Below are positions 8,369 through 15,468 of a DNA stretch of 44,168 nt, piece after piece. The stretch is from NCBI GenBank assembly GCA_017512465.1, contig JAFWGH010000155.1, positions 1 to 44,168 of the forward strand, read 5' to 3'. Below the pieces are notes generated by a model. The model was not told the origin of the DNA. It made no database searches and saw only the letters and a list, made by a program, of their open reading frames with translations. The stretch is from Clostridia bacterium (GTDB lineage Bacteria > Bacillota > Clostridia > Oscillospirales > Acutalibacteraceae). The number at the start of each line of letters is the position of its first letter. The first letter of the stretch is position 1. The position numbers and the translations under genes are program-made.

Positions 8369-10567
8369 TTATTGCGCATCCGGCGGGGTTTGCTCCTCTT
8401 CGGGAGCACCTCTATACTCAATGCACACCATGGTTAAATCATCAAACTGTTCCGCTTCTTGCACAAAGGTATCCACCGCACTGCGCATATTCTCTAAGGT
8501 CTCGCGCGGGGAAGCCTCGGGCAGGGTATTGAGTGCATCCAACATTCTTTGCTCGCCAAACAGCTCTTTTTCGCTATTGGTCGCTTCCGGTACGCCATCG
8601 GTATACAAAAACAGCTTGGAGCCGGGGTTAAACTGAATTTCATACTCTTTGTACTTTGCACCATCCATACCGCCGATAACAAAACCGTGCTTATCTTGGA
8701 AGCGCTCAAATTTGCTGTCCGGCAATTTAACTATCGGGTATTCATGCCCCGCATTTGCCGCTGTCAGTTTCCCGGTGGATAAGTCCAATATGCCGAGCCA
8801 AACGGTCACAAACATTTCCTCGCGGTTGTTGGCGCATATCGCGGCATTGGTATCCTGCAAAATCTGTGCCGGCGATTTACCCATTTGGGCATTGTTTGCC
8901 AAAATAATCATGGCAGCCATCATAAACAGCGCCGCAGGTACTCCCTTGCCGGAGACATCCGCAATAAATACGCATAGGTGGTCCTCATCAATCAAGAAGA
9001 AATCATAAAAGTCGCCGCCGACTTCCTTTGCCGGGTCCATGGAGGCATAAATATCAAACTCCGGCCGCTCCGGAAATGCGGGGTAGAGATTCGGCAGCAT
9101 GTCTGCCTGGATGCGCGTTGCCAACGAAAGCTCCACGCCAATGCGTTCCTTTTCCGCTGTCACGCGCTCCACTTCGGAAATATACTTGACTGTTTTACCG
9201 GAGAGCATGGCAAAGGATTCTGCCAAAACCTCAATTTCATCATGTGTGCGGTAGGTATCCTCCATGTGGAATTGCAAATCATCTTCTCCCAAGGATTGCA
9301 CACGATTGGTCATTGCTTCAAGCGGTCTTACCATGCGCTTGGAAATAATCAAAGCGGCGGTAATCGTACCGGCGAGCACAATGAGAAGCAGTACCGCAAT
9401 GGTCACAATGGATTTTGACCAGCCGCTGCTAAAGGAATCGGTTGCGCCCTGTTGAATTTCATCGAACTGTTCGAGCATGGCATTGGCAGGTTTATCCGCA
9501 AGTGATTTCGGAACAAAGCTCATCACCGCCCAACCGATATTTTCTATCGGTGTGCCGACAACATAGTATTCTTCGCCATCCGCTTCAACGAGCTGCAGTT
9601 TTGTGCTCTCCTTAAGGGAACTTGTAACAAAACCGGCAAGCTCCTTGTTTTTATCGTTTCTTAAATCCTTCGCCTTTTCATCGGGCATAACTTGGAAAGA
9701 GCCCTTTTTTTGCGGGGAAAACAAAACATGTCCGTTTTGGTTGACTATGCACAGAAAGCTGCCTTCATGTGCCGTATCGTTGACCGCTTTAGACATATCG
9801 TTTAAAAACATATCGCACCCGATGACTGCGACAAGTTTTCCGTTTTGGTACACGGGAAGCGAGCACATGATGCTGATTTCACCCGTAAACAAATCCGTCG
9901 TAACATCGGTATAGTGCAGCTTTTTTGTTTCAACCGCACCGGTATACCAAAGCCTGTCGCGAATGGGAATGGGGATAATTTTGCCGTTTTCATCAAACTT
10001 GGTGCCCGCATGGTTGTCCGCAAGTAACATCACGCCATTCGGCAGCGCCACATAGCAGGAGTCCACATTCGCATTATTGTAAACCGCCATCATCAACTCC
10101 GACAAATTGCCGATAAGTCCCAACTGCTCTTGAATGGCGGGGTCGGAGATATCTATGCCTTCCTCCGTGAGTACCTGCATGCTCACTTTGCCATCGTTGG
10201 CTTTATCGGGCAAGGAGACTTTGCGGGAGGGGAATGACTGCGGTGCGGCAAAAAGTTTTTCGGTATAATCCGCTACAATATTGACAACGCGCTCCGCATC
10301 ACCAAACATATCGCCTGCGATATCCGCCTGCAGTTTCGTATTTTGGGTTAAATTATTATCCAAAATATCGTCCATGGCCTGCTCGGATATTTTGGTGATA
10401 GATTCTTTTTGAGATGCATTTGTATCATCTACAATCGTTTTAAGGCTTCCGGATTGGTATACGAGAACGGCAGTATACACGGCTATCATCAAAACAATCG
10501 TGACAAAAACGAGATTGAAAACCTTATTTTGAATACCGCCAAGGGTGATGTGCTTAAATTTTTTCAT
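8369..10567 (-). CDS. Cache-HAMP-SpoIIE/RsbU-type PP2C protein phosphatase
   Basis: A 732-aa membrane sensor phosphatase. The start is the MKKFKHITLGG methionine; the frame extends 31 codons upstream but without a ribosome site. Helix 1 (VFNLVFVTIVLMIAVYTAVL) and helix 2 (IVTIAVLLLIVLAGTITAAL) flank an extracellular double-Cache region with NVDSCYVALPNGVM and ENIGWAVMSFVP blocks. A HAMP segment follows (KRMVRPLEAMTNRV), then a C-terminal SpoIIE domain with GGDFYDFF, DVSGKGVPAALFMM, ANAGHEYPIV, LYTDGVPEATN and DDLTM, which contain the metal-binding aspartates. The family dephosphorylates anti-anti-sigma proteins or similar serine-phosphorylated partners in response to a ligand. No partner switch gene is visible nearby. 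The terminator at 8332-8366 ends the unit. Confidence 0.9.
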   Translation of the reverse strand: MKKFKHITLGGIQNKVFNLVFVTIVLMIAVYTAVLVYQSGSLKTIVDDTNASQKESITKISEQAMDDILDNNLTQNTKLQADIAGDMFGDAERVVNIVADYTEKLFAAPQSFPSRKVSLPDKANDGKVSMQVLTEEGIDISDPAIQEQLGLIGNLSELMMAVYNNANVDSCYVALPNGVMLLADNHAGTKFDENGKIIPIPIRDRLWYTGAVETKKLHYTDVTTDLFTGEISIMCSLPVYQNGKLVAVIGCDMFLNDMSKAVNDTAHEGSFLCIVNQNGHVLFSPQKKGSFQVMPDEKAKDLRNDKNKELAGFVTSSLKESTKLQLVEADGEEYYVVGTPIENIGWAVMSFVPKSLADKPANAMLEQFDEIQQGATDSFSSGWSKSIVTIAVLLLIVLAGTITAALIISKRMVRPLEAMTNRVQSLGEDDLQFHMEDTYRTHDEIEVLAESFAMLSGKTVKYISEVERVTAEKERIGVELSLATRIQADMLPNLYPAFPERPEFDIYASMDPAKEVGGDFYDFFLIDEDHLCVFIADVSGKGVPAALFMMAAMIILANNAQMGKSPAQILQDTNAAICANNREEMFVTVWLGILDLSTGKLTAANAGHEYPIVKLPDSKFERFQDKHGFVIGGMDGAKYKEYEIQFNPGSKLFLYTDGVPEATNSEKELFGEQRMLDALNTLPEASPRETLENMRSAVDTFVQEAEQFDDLTMVCIEYRGAPEEEQTPPDAQ

Positions 10568-10797
10568 TGTTTCTTTGCCTGCCTTTTGCTTTTTTAGGGT
10601 GTTTCTATGCAACCGACTACTGTTGCAAAGAAGAAGCGAATAGGGAATATAGGTGTGCAAAACACACTTTTATAAATAACTGTTTTATTATGACATATTT
10701 TCTTGCCGATATCAACCTTATATATAGCTTTTGCTTTTTTCTTTAAAATTTTAGAAGCTTTCATGCTTTTTGAGCCGCTTTTCATTCTCCGTGTCTA

Positions 10798-10826
10798 TTG
10801 CATAATCCGCTTTGGTGCATTATAAT
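10798..10826 (+). promoter_or_regulatory. Sigma-A-type promoter
   Basis: TTGCAT (10798-10803), 17-base spacer, perfect TATAAT (10821-10826), 28 bases before the ATG of the symporter gene. Divergent from the phosphatase gene. Confidence 0.75.
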
Positions 10827-10853
10827 AAAAGTATCAACTATCAGGAGATTTTT

Positions 10854-12320
10854 ATGAACCGCACATTAACCAAAAGAAAAAAGCTCGGGTACGCCTTCGG
10901 TATCTTCACCGAATCGCTGTACTACAACATGTTTTACACCTATTATCTGACTTTCTTAAATGAAATTGTCGGTATTCAGCCGCGCTGGAGCGCTGTAATT
11001 ATTTTTATTTCTATCGCGTGGGATGCGGTTACCGACCCCTTAGTCGGCAATTACACCGACAAGCCGGGGGTGGATAAGCGCAAGGTAATGCGCCGCTCTA
11101 TTTTACCGCTGGCGGTTATTTTTATCGCCGCCTGGACCAGTATCGGCGCGGGCTTTTCTTCGCAAACCGCAAAAATACTTTTGTATACCGTTATTTCCAT
11201 GGGAATTTGGGTATTCTACACCCTGTATTCCATTCCGTATTATGCGGTCATTGCGGAGCTGACGGAGGATTATGATGAGCGCACCTCGATTCGCTCGCTG
11301 TCCTCCTTGCTTAATGCCGTTTGTGTGGGTCTCGGCAATATTTTGCCGGCATTGGTGCCTACAGTCGCGGTGCTGCTCGGCAAAAAGTTTGAAAGCAACG
11401 CCTATGCGGTTATTGCCGCACTCATAAGCATTTTGGCAATTGTGCTCGGCTTCATTTGCTGCAAGTCTTTAGAGGGTGTGTATACCCCAAAACAGGCGGC
11501 ATTGGGTGAGCGGGCGCAAAAGGTAACGGTGAAATCCACCTTCGCGGCATTTCGCGATATTCTGAAACTTAAACCGACAAAGTGGTTTTTGCTGTTTGTA
11601 TTCCTTTTCCTTGCCATGAGCAGTATGATACAGTCGAATCTCACCTATATGGTTATTGACTGTATCGGGATGGAATACGATACCGGCATTGTGTTTGCGA
11701 TTTTGTCGCTCGTTATCAGCATGGGTATCACCGTGCCGATAGTTGAAAAAGTCGCCCAAAAGAAAGACCGGCGCTTTGCGTGCTTAGTGTTTTTGAGCAT
11801 CGTTTTTGTGCTCGAAATACTCATTAAAATTATCGGGTTGGATTTCAGTACCGGTTCGTTTAAAATCATGTGCATTATCAGTCCCGCCGTGCTCGGCATT
11901 GCCATCGGCACATTTTGGACCTTGTTTTATGCCATGGGCTATGATTTGGTGGAGCTCAATGAATTTAAAACCGGTCAGCGCCGCGAAAGCACCATTACCG
12001 CTTTGCCGCAGCTGACACAGAAATTCGGCTCGGCTTTCGGTATCCTGATGGCGGGGCAGCTGCTCTCTGCCTACGGCTACGACAGCTCTAAAGATATTGC
12101 GGGCAATGAGAGCTTGTTTGCGCAAGTAACAGACCCGAAAATCATTAACGGCATGGAGAATATCTCCACCATTATTCCCGCTATTATTTTAGGCATTGCC
12201 ATTCTCTGCCTCGCTCTTTACCCGATGACCCGCAAGCGCTTTAATGCACTCATGGTGCAGCTTGAAAAGAAGCGCAAAGGCGAAGCCTACACCACGGAAG
12301 GGTTTGAGAAGCTGTTGTAG
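10854..12320 (+). CDS. GPH-family (MelB-like) sugar:cation symporter
   Basis: A 488-aa integral membrane protein; the start ATG has CAGGAG 6 bases upstream, and an earlier in-frame start 14 codons upstream overlaps the promoter. About twelve hydrophobic helices are visible. The N-terminus KLGYAFGIFTESLYYNMFYTY and the loop WDAVTDPLVGNYTDKP are typical of the glycoside-pentoside-hexuronide:cation symporters (WDAINDPLMG-type motif, here with T). YSIPYYAVIAELTEDYDERT is the second family motif, with the conserved aspartates and glutamates in the loop after helix 4. Known members import melibiose, xylosides or glucuronides with H+ or Na+. No glycosidase adjoins it, so the substrate cannot be inferred. 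A cluster of hairpins follows the gene. Confidence 0.9.
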   Translation: MNRTLTKRKKLGYAFGIFTESLYYNMFYTYYLTFLNEIVGIQPRWSAVIIFISIAWDAVTDPLVGNYTDKPGVDKRKVMRRSILPLAVIFIAAWTSIGAGFSSQTAKILLYTVISMGIWVFYTLYSIPYYAVIAELTEDYDERTSIRSLSSLLNAVCVGLGNILPALVPTVAVLLGKKFESNAYAVIAALISILAIVLGFICCKSLEGVYTPKQAALGERAQKVTVKSTFAAFRDILKLKPTKWFLLFVFLFLAMSSMIQSNLTYMVIDCIGMEYDTGIVFAILSLVISMGITVPIVEKVAQKKDRRFACLVFLSIVFVLEILIKIIGLDFSTGSFKIMCIISPAVLGIAIGTFWTLFYAMGYDLVELNEFKTGQRRESTITALPQLTQKFGSAFGILMAGQLLSAYGYDSSKDIAGNESLFAQVTDPKIINGMENISTIIPAIILGIAILCLALYPMTRKRFNALMVQLEKKRKGEAYTTEGFEKLL

Positions 12321-12366
12321 AATATATAGCGATTTATCCACTTTCTCGACAGAGCTGTTTGCGCTG

Positions 12367-12482
12367 ATTTTTCTTGGTATGATATAATGTACTTGACCCT
12401 GCCAAAGACAAGCCGTGGATTGTAGTTCCCTAATTTTTCTTGGTATGATATAATAGGGAAGCAAGAAATCAAGTAACTACAA
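12367..12482. repeat. Duplicated 22-bp promoter-like sequence, second copy inside an inverted repeat
   Basis: The 22-mer ending in TGATATAAT (an extended -10 type sequence) occurs at 12367-12388 and 12433-12454, 66 bases apart. The second copy lies between TTGTAGTT/CCCTA (12420-12432) and TAGGG/AACTACAA (12454-12458, 12475-12482). It may be two plus-strand promoters or the core of a small mobile repeat. Confidence 0.5.
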
Positions 12483-12506
12483 GAAAATCAAGAAAAAGGG
12501 CAAATT

Positions 12507-12550
12507 AAAAAAGCAGAGAAATGCTTTAAGCTTTTCTCTGCTTTTTTCTT
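12507..12550. terminator. Bidirectional intrinsic terminator
   Basis: AAAAAGCAGAGAAA pairs with TTTCTCTGCTTTTT, with T runs on both strands. It probably ends plus-strand transcripts from the symporter gene. Confidence 0.8.
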
Positions 12551-12654
12551 TTTTATAGAAGTGTTAACTGTTCATAAGAAATCGGAATGTCGGATTGGAC
12601 ATAATTGTCGAGTAAAATGCGCATGCTTTCATTTCTATTATACCATAGATACAG

Positions 12655-12685
12655 CAAAAAGCCCACCAAAATGGTGGACTTTTTC
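12655..12685. terminator. Hairpin with flanking A/T runs
   Basis: CCACCA pairs with TGGTGG, with AAAAAG before and CTTTTT after, so it can terminate either strand. It lies between the symporter and the peroxide-stress operon. Confidence 0.65.
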
Positions 12686-12694
12686 GACAGTCTG

Positions 12695-12724
12695 AAACGG
12701 AGGGTAACACCCTCCGTTTGTTTT
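12695..12724. terminator. Hairpin terminator
   Basis: AAACGGAGGGT pairs with ACCCTCCGTTT across AAC, followed by GTTTT on the plus strand. It is close to the end of the minus-strand peroxide-stress operon and could stop transcripts from either side. Confidence 0.65.
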
Positions 12725-12747
12725 ATACCATTTGTGTTATCGGTATT

Positions 12748-13137
12748 TTAAAGCAGCTTCATCACGGTATCGCCGTGACGCTTTTCATCTTTTTTAATAC
12801 TTTTCACTTGCGCAAACTTTGCGGCAACCGGCGCATATGTTTTCACTGCGCTGTACTCTCCCTTTGCAATTAAAGGGTACAGTTTTCTTTTGCCGAGCAC
12901 CTTATATAGTATTGGTAAAATGATTGCCATGGTCTTCTTCGGCTTTAAGTTTTGTCTGGTCAATGACCTGAAAACAGCGGCATGGTGACCTTCCTCCGCT
13001 GCAAGCTGCCGAAATACCGCCGCATCGTGTTTATTTTTAACAGCTGCGGCAAGCGCCTTATACATCAGCACGGCATCCAGTTCTCCCTGTTGCGCTTTTA
13101 ATAGTATTTTTCTATCCTCTTTTTTAATTCTCTTCAT
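12748..13137 (-). CDS. Ferritin-like (rubrerythrin-type) di-iron protein
   Basis: A 129-aa helical protein. Two four-helix-bundle half-motifs are visible: QGELDAVLMYKALA then AEEGHHAAVFRSL, and later GEYSAVKTY then KDEKRHGDTVM. This gives the paired E...ExxH pattern of di-iron ferritin-like proteins. There is no rubredoxin domain with four cysteines, so it is shorter than classical rubrerythrin. It is the last gene of the OhrR-GPx-flavodoxin operon, starting 4 bases after the flavodoxin stop, which supports a role in peroxide reduction or iron handling. GGAGTAG precedes the ATG. Confidence 0.8.
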   Translation of the reverse strand: MKRIKKEDRKILLKAQQGELDAVLMYKALAAAVKNKHDAAVFRQLAAEEGHHAAVFRSLTRQNLKPKKTMAIILPILYKVLGKRKLYPLIAKGEYSAVKTYAPVAAKFAQVKSIKKDEKRHGDTVMKLL

Positions 13138-13141
13138 AAAT

Positions 13142-13555
13142 CTACTCCGTTACAAACGCCGCGGCAAAAGCGACTGCAGCCTTCACATCCTCCGCATTCG
13201 GTCTGCCTTTATGAATGCCTTTAAATTCGCCTTTACAGTGAAATTCTTTTTGCGCCATCGGGATACCGACTTTATCCGCTTCCGCTTTCACTTTTTTGTA
13301 AGTGGAGTTAAGCATGGCTGCCGAGCCGAAATTCACAATTTGACCGACCTTGTTTTTATCCAATGATTGCAAAAATGCCTTCACTTCGGGGTCGATATTA
13401 AATGCATAGTAGGAATTGCCGAGAAACAGATAATCTACCTTTTCCGTAATCGGCTCGCTGAGGGGAAGTGCCTCAACACCGAGAGCTTCCGCTACGGCTT
13501 CCGCCAAGCGCTTTGTGTTGCCTGTTTTTGTGTAGTATCTTACTGCATATTTCAT
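13142..13555 (-). CDS. Flavodoxin-like protein
   Basis: A 137-aa protein with the FMN phosphate loop YYTKTGNTKRLAEA at residues 7-20, then VDYLFLGNSYYAFNIDPEV where flavodoxins place their FMN-stacking loop. It lacks a fused domain. By position it may donate electrons to the glutathione-peroxidase-like or ferritin-like partner in the same operon; that link is inference. GGAGG lies upstream of the ATG, and the peroxidase gene stops 18 bases before it. Confidence 0.82.
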   Translation of the reverse strand: MKYAVRYYTKTGNTKRLAEAVAEALGVEALPLSEPITEKVDYLFLGNSYYAFNIDPEVKAFLQSLDKNKVGQIVNFGSAAMLNSTYKKVKAEADKVGIPMAQKEFHCKGEFKGIHKGRPNAEDVKAAVAFAAAFVTE

Positions 13556-13573
13556 CTGATTATCCTCCGTGTA

Positions 13574-14119
13574 TTATAAAATCGCTTCTACTGCCTGTCT
13601 GACTTGCTGCATATCGGTTGTGGGCTCAAAGCGCGCCACGACCTTACCCTCGCGGTCAATTAAGAATTTGGTAAAATTCCACTGAATATATGCCTTGTCG
13701 CCAAAGCGCTTGTTAAGCAGCTTTGAAGCCTGCCTTACGGCTGCATTTTTTAAGCCTTTCGGAAAGCCTTCAAAAGGCTTTTCGCTCGCCAAAAATGCAA
13801 ACAGCGGGTCGGCATTATCACCATTGACATCGATTTTTTTAAACTGCGGAAAATCCGCACCGAATTTGAGTGTGCAAAATTCGTGAATTTCTTCCGCACT
13901 GCCGGGCGCCTGGTTGGCAAATTGATTACAGGGAAAGTCTAATATTTCAAAGCCTTTATCTTTTAAATCCTTGTACATCGCTTCCAAGGGCTCATAGTGG
14001 GGTGTAAAGCCGCAGCCCGTTGCCGTGTTGACAATGAGCAGCACCTTGCCTTGGTATTCGGATAAACTTACATCGTTACCTTTTCTGTCTTTTACCGAAT
14101 AATCATAAACCGTTTTCAT
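13574..14119 (-). CDS. Glutathione peroxidase family (thiol peroxidase)
   Basis: A 181-aa protein. Peroxidatic Cys36 lies in NTATGCGFTPHY, Gln66 in FPCNQF, and Trp147-Asn148 in WNFTKF, giving the full catalytic tetrad of the family. Cys82 in FCTLKFGADFP sits where thioredoxin-dependent non-seleno GPx enzymes carry their resolving cysteine, so the physiological reductant is more likely thioredoxin than glutathione. The codon at position 36 is an ordinary Cys, not TGA/Sec. It is the second gene of the operon led by the OhrR-like regulator, 12 bases after that gene, with AAGGAGG upstream. It reduces organic or hydrogen peroxides. Confidence 0.93.
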   Translation of the reverse strand: MKTVYDYSVKDRKGNDVSLSEYQGKVLLIVNTATGCGFTPHYEPLEAMYKDLKDKGFEILDFPCNQFANQAPGSAEEIHEFCTLKFGADFPQFKKIDVNGDNADPLFAFLASEKPFEGFPKGLKNAAVRQASKLLNKRFGDKAYIQWNFTKFLIDREGKVVARFEPTTDMQQVRQAVEAIL

Positions 14120-14131
14120 CTGTGTGCCTCC

Positions 14132-14578
14132 TTAAAGAGTATTATTTTGTGTACCGAGCAATTCATACAAAAGTGTATACAGCTGCCGTGCCTTTTCGTG
14201 CGGCAAGGCAACACAGCTACCCGCTTGCAGCGGAATATCCTTTGCTTTGAGCTGTAAGTTTTTGCCGGCTTCGGTGAGCGTGATTTTTACCACGCGCTCA
14301 TCTTCTTCACTGCGCCGGCGCTCAATATATCCCGCTTGCTGCATTTTTTTGAGTAAAGGAGAAAGTGTGCCGTTATCCAACATCAGTTTCTCACCGATTT
14401 CGCCAACGGTCAGTCCGTCTTGCTCCCAAAGGACCAAAAAAACAATATACTGTGTGTAGGTAAGCCCCAAGGGTTTTAATAAAGGGGTGTAAAGATTGAC
14501 AACATTTCTCGCTGCCGCATAGAGAGGGAAACAAAGCTGGTTTCCTAATTTCATTGCTTCGCGGTAATTGTATGACAT
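14132..14578 (-). CDS. OhrR-type MarR family peroxide-sensing regulator
   Basis: A 148-aa winged-helix regulator. The start is the MSYNYREA methionine with AGGAG 9 bases upstream; a frame extension of ten codons lacks a ribosome site. LGNQLCFPLYAAAR near the N-terminus matches OhrR, whose conserved cysteine (here Cys16) is oxidised by organic hydroperoxides. The HTH and wing read LTVGEIGEKLMLDNGTLSPLL and RRRSEEDERVVKITLT. First gene of a four-gene minus-strand unit with GPx, flavodoxin and a ferritin-like protein. A repressor site overlapping its own promoter (see 14608-14641) would make the operon autoregulated and peroxide-inducible; this is inference. Confidence 0.88.
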   Translation of the reverse strand: MSYNYREAMKLGNQLCFPLYAAARNVVNLYTPLLKPLGLTYTQYIVFLVLWEQDGLTVGEIGEKLMLDNGTLSPLLKKMQQAGYIERRRSEEDERVVKITLTEAGKNLQLKAKDIPLQAGSCVALPHEKARQLYTLLYELLGTQNNTL

Positions 14579-14607
14579 GTGCGCATCTCCTATTTGTATT
14601 TTGCTCA

Positions 14608-14641
14608 ATTATATTTTATCAAACATAAATGCATTTGTAAA
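14608..14641 (-). promoter_or_regulatory. Promoter and candidate operator of the peroxide-stress operon
   Basis: On the minus strand TTTACA (14636-14641), 17-base spacer, TAAAAT (14613-14618). The spacer begins with the palindrome AAATGCATTT, a position suited to a repressor such as the OhrR-like protein. A second -10-like TATAAT overlaps at 14608-14613. Confidence 0.6.
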
Positions 14642-14688
14642 GCGATTTCTTCTCACCTTTTTGTTTGGATAATGTAATTGATTAATAA

Positions 14689-14723
14689 AAAACGGTTTGC
14701 GTTACGATAACGCAAACCGTTTT
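14689..14723 (-). terminator. Intrinsic terminator after the YhhN gene
   Basis: AAAACGGTTTGCGTT and AACGCAAACCGTTTT form a 15-bp stem; on the minus strand it is followed by a T run (TTTTTTATT). It closes the unit that contains the gene at 14739-15437. Confidence 0.85.
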
Positions 14724-14738
14724 ATATATGCTTATTTA

Positions 14739-15437
14739 TTATTTGATAAACAAAATACTTGACATAATCACAAACTGCGAAGCGTAGTAAGCAAAGTGAT
14801 TGGTGAAGTAGTCAATCGGTCTGTCCTTTCCTTCACCGAAATATGTACCGCTTAAAATCAAATCTGAAATCATAAACAGTACACCGCCGATTGTCATAAG
14901 GATGTAGGGCAGCTCAAAGCCGATTTTCATTGCCGATACCGAGAGCGCAACTGTCAGCGCCAGGAATACGGAATAGATAAATACAATGAGCTTATATTCA
15001 CCGAAATGCAGCTTCATGAGTTTTTCTCCGAGAATGTTGAGCACACCGAATACAATGCATATGCCGGCACAAATGAGAATGGTCTTTAAACTCAGCTTTG
15101 CCGTAATGATAATGCCCGCCTGGTAAAACAGGTGACCGATTAAGAAAAAGATAAATCCGCTGAGCATAAACGGCTTTTCATCCTTTTTGTAAATGCCCTT
15201 TAAATCCAGGGTAATATCACCGCACATGCCCAAAACACCGCCAAAGAGGATGAGTGTGCCGTAAAGTGCATTCTCGGGATGTGTCAGGATGGCGACTGCT
15301 CCTGTTAAAAGGAAGCACAGGCTTGAAGCGATTTTCCACATCAGATTCGATACACTAAAGCCCTTTGCTCTTTTGGTGCAAAATATGAGGGCGACAACAG
15401 CGCCGAGTATTAAAGTGATGATATAATAAATATTCAT
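14739..15437 (-). CDS. YhhN family membrane protein (lysoplasmalogenase-like)
   Basis: A 232-aa protein with about eight hydrophobic helices. Family blocks include FGGVLGMCGDITLDL, MLSGFIFFLIGHLFYQAGI, GGVLFMISDLILSG and the C-terminal NHFAYYASQFVIM. The conserved polar residues (GD, GH, SD, NH-YY-Q) sit within membrane helices, as in YhhN/TMEM86B. Known eukaryotic TMEM86B hydrolyses the vinyl-ether bond of lysoplasmalogens; many anaerobic Clostridia make plasmalogens, so that activity is plausible here. The gene follows the dockerin-protein gene by 31 bases and precedes a strong terminator, so it may be the third gene of that operon. Confidence 0.8.
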   Translation of the reverse strand: MNIYYIITLILGAVVALIFCTKRAKGFSVSNLMWKIASSLCFLLTGAVAILTHPENALYGTLILFGGVLGMCGDITLDLKGIYKKDEKPFMLSGFIFFLIGHLFYQAGIIITAKLSLKTILICAGICIVFGVLNILGEKLMKLHFGEYKLIVFIYSVFLALTVALSVSAMKIGFELPYILMTIGGVLFMISDLILSGTYFGEGKDRPIDYFTNHFAYYASQFVIMSSILFIK

Positions 15438-15468
15438 ATGACAAATTCTCCTCGGTAAAAATCAAAGC

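Larger units (their letters stand above)
12321..12747. other. Intergenic cluster of repeats and hairpins
   Basis: Contains the duplicated 22-mer, three strong hairpins listed separately, and a small open minus-strand stretch at about 12556-12630 whose translation (RILLDNYVQSDIPISYEQL) looks protein-like but has no start or ribosome site. It may be the worn tail of a lost gene. Confidence 0.4.

Noticed and set aside
10568-10660. N-terminal extension of the SpoIIE phosphatase by 31 residues
   Set aside because: The extension has no ribosome site and would precede a normal membrane-protein start at MKKFKH.
12367-12454. Two identical 22-mers as a CRISPR remnant
   Set aside because: Only two copies, AT-rich with a promoter-like end, no third unit and no cas gene in the window.
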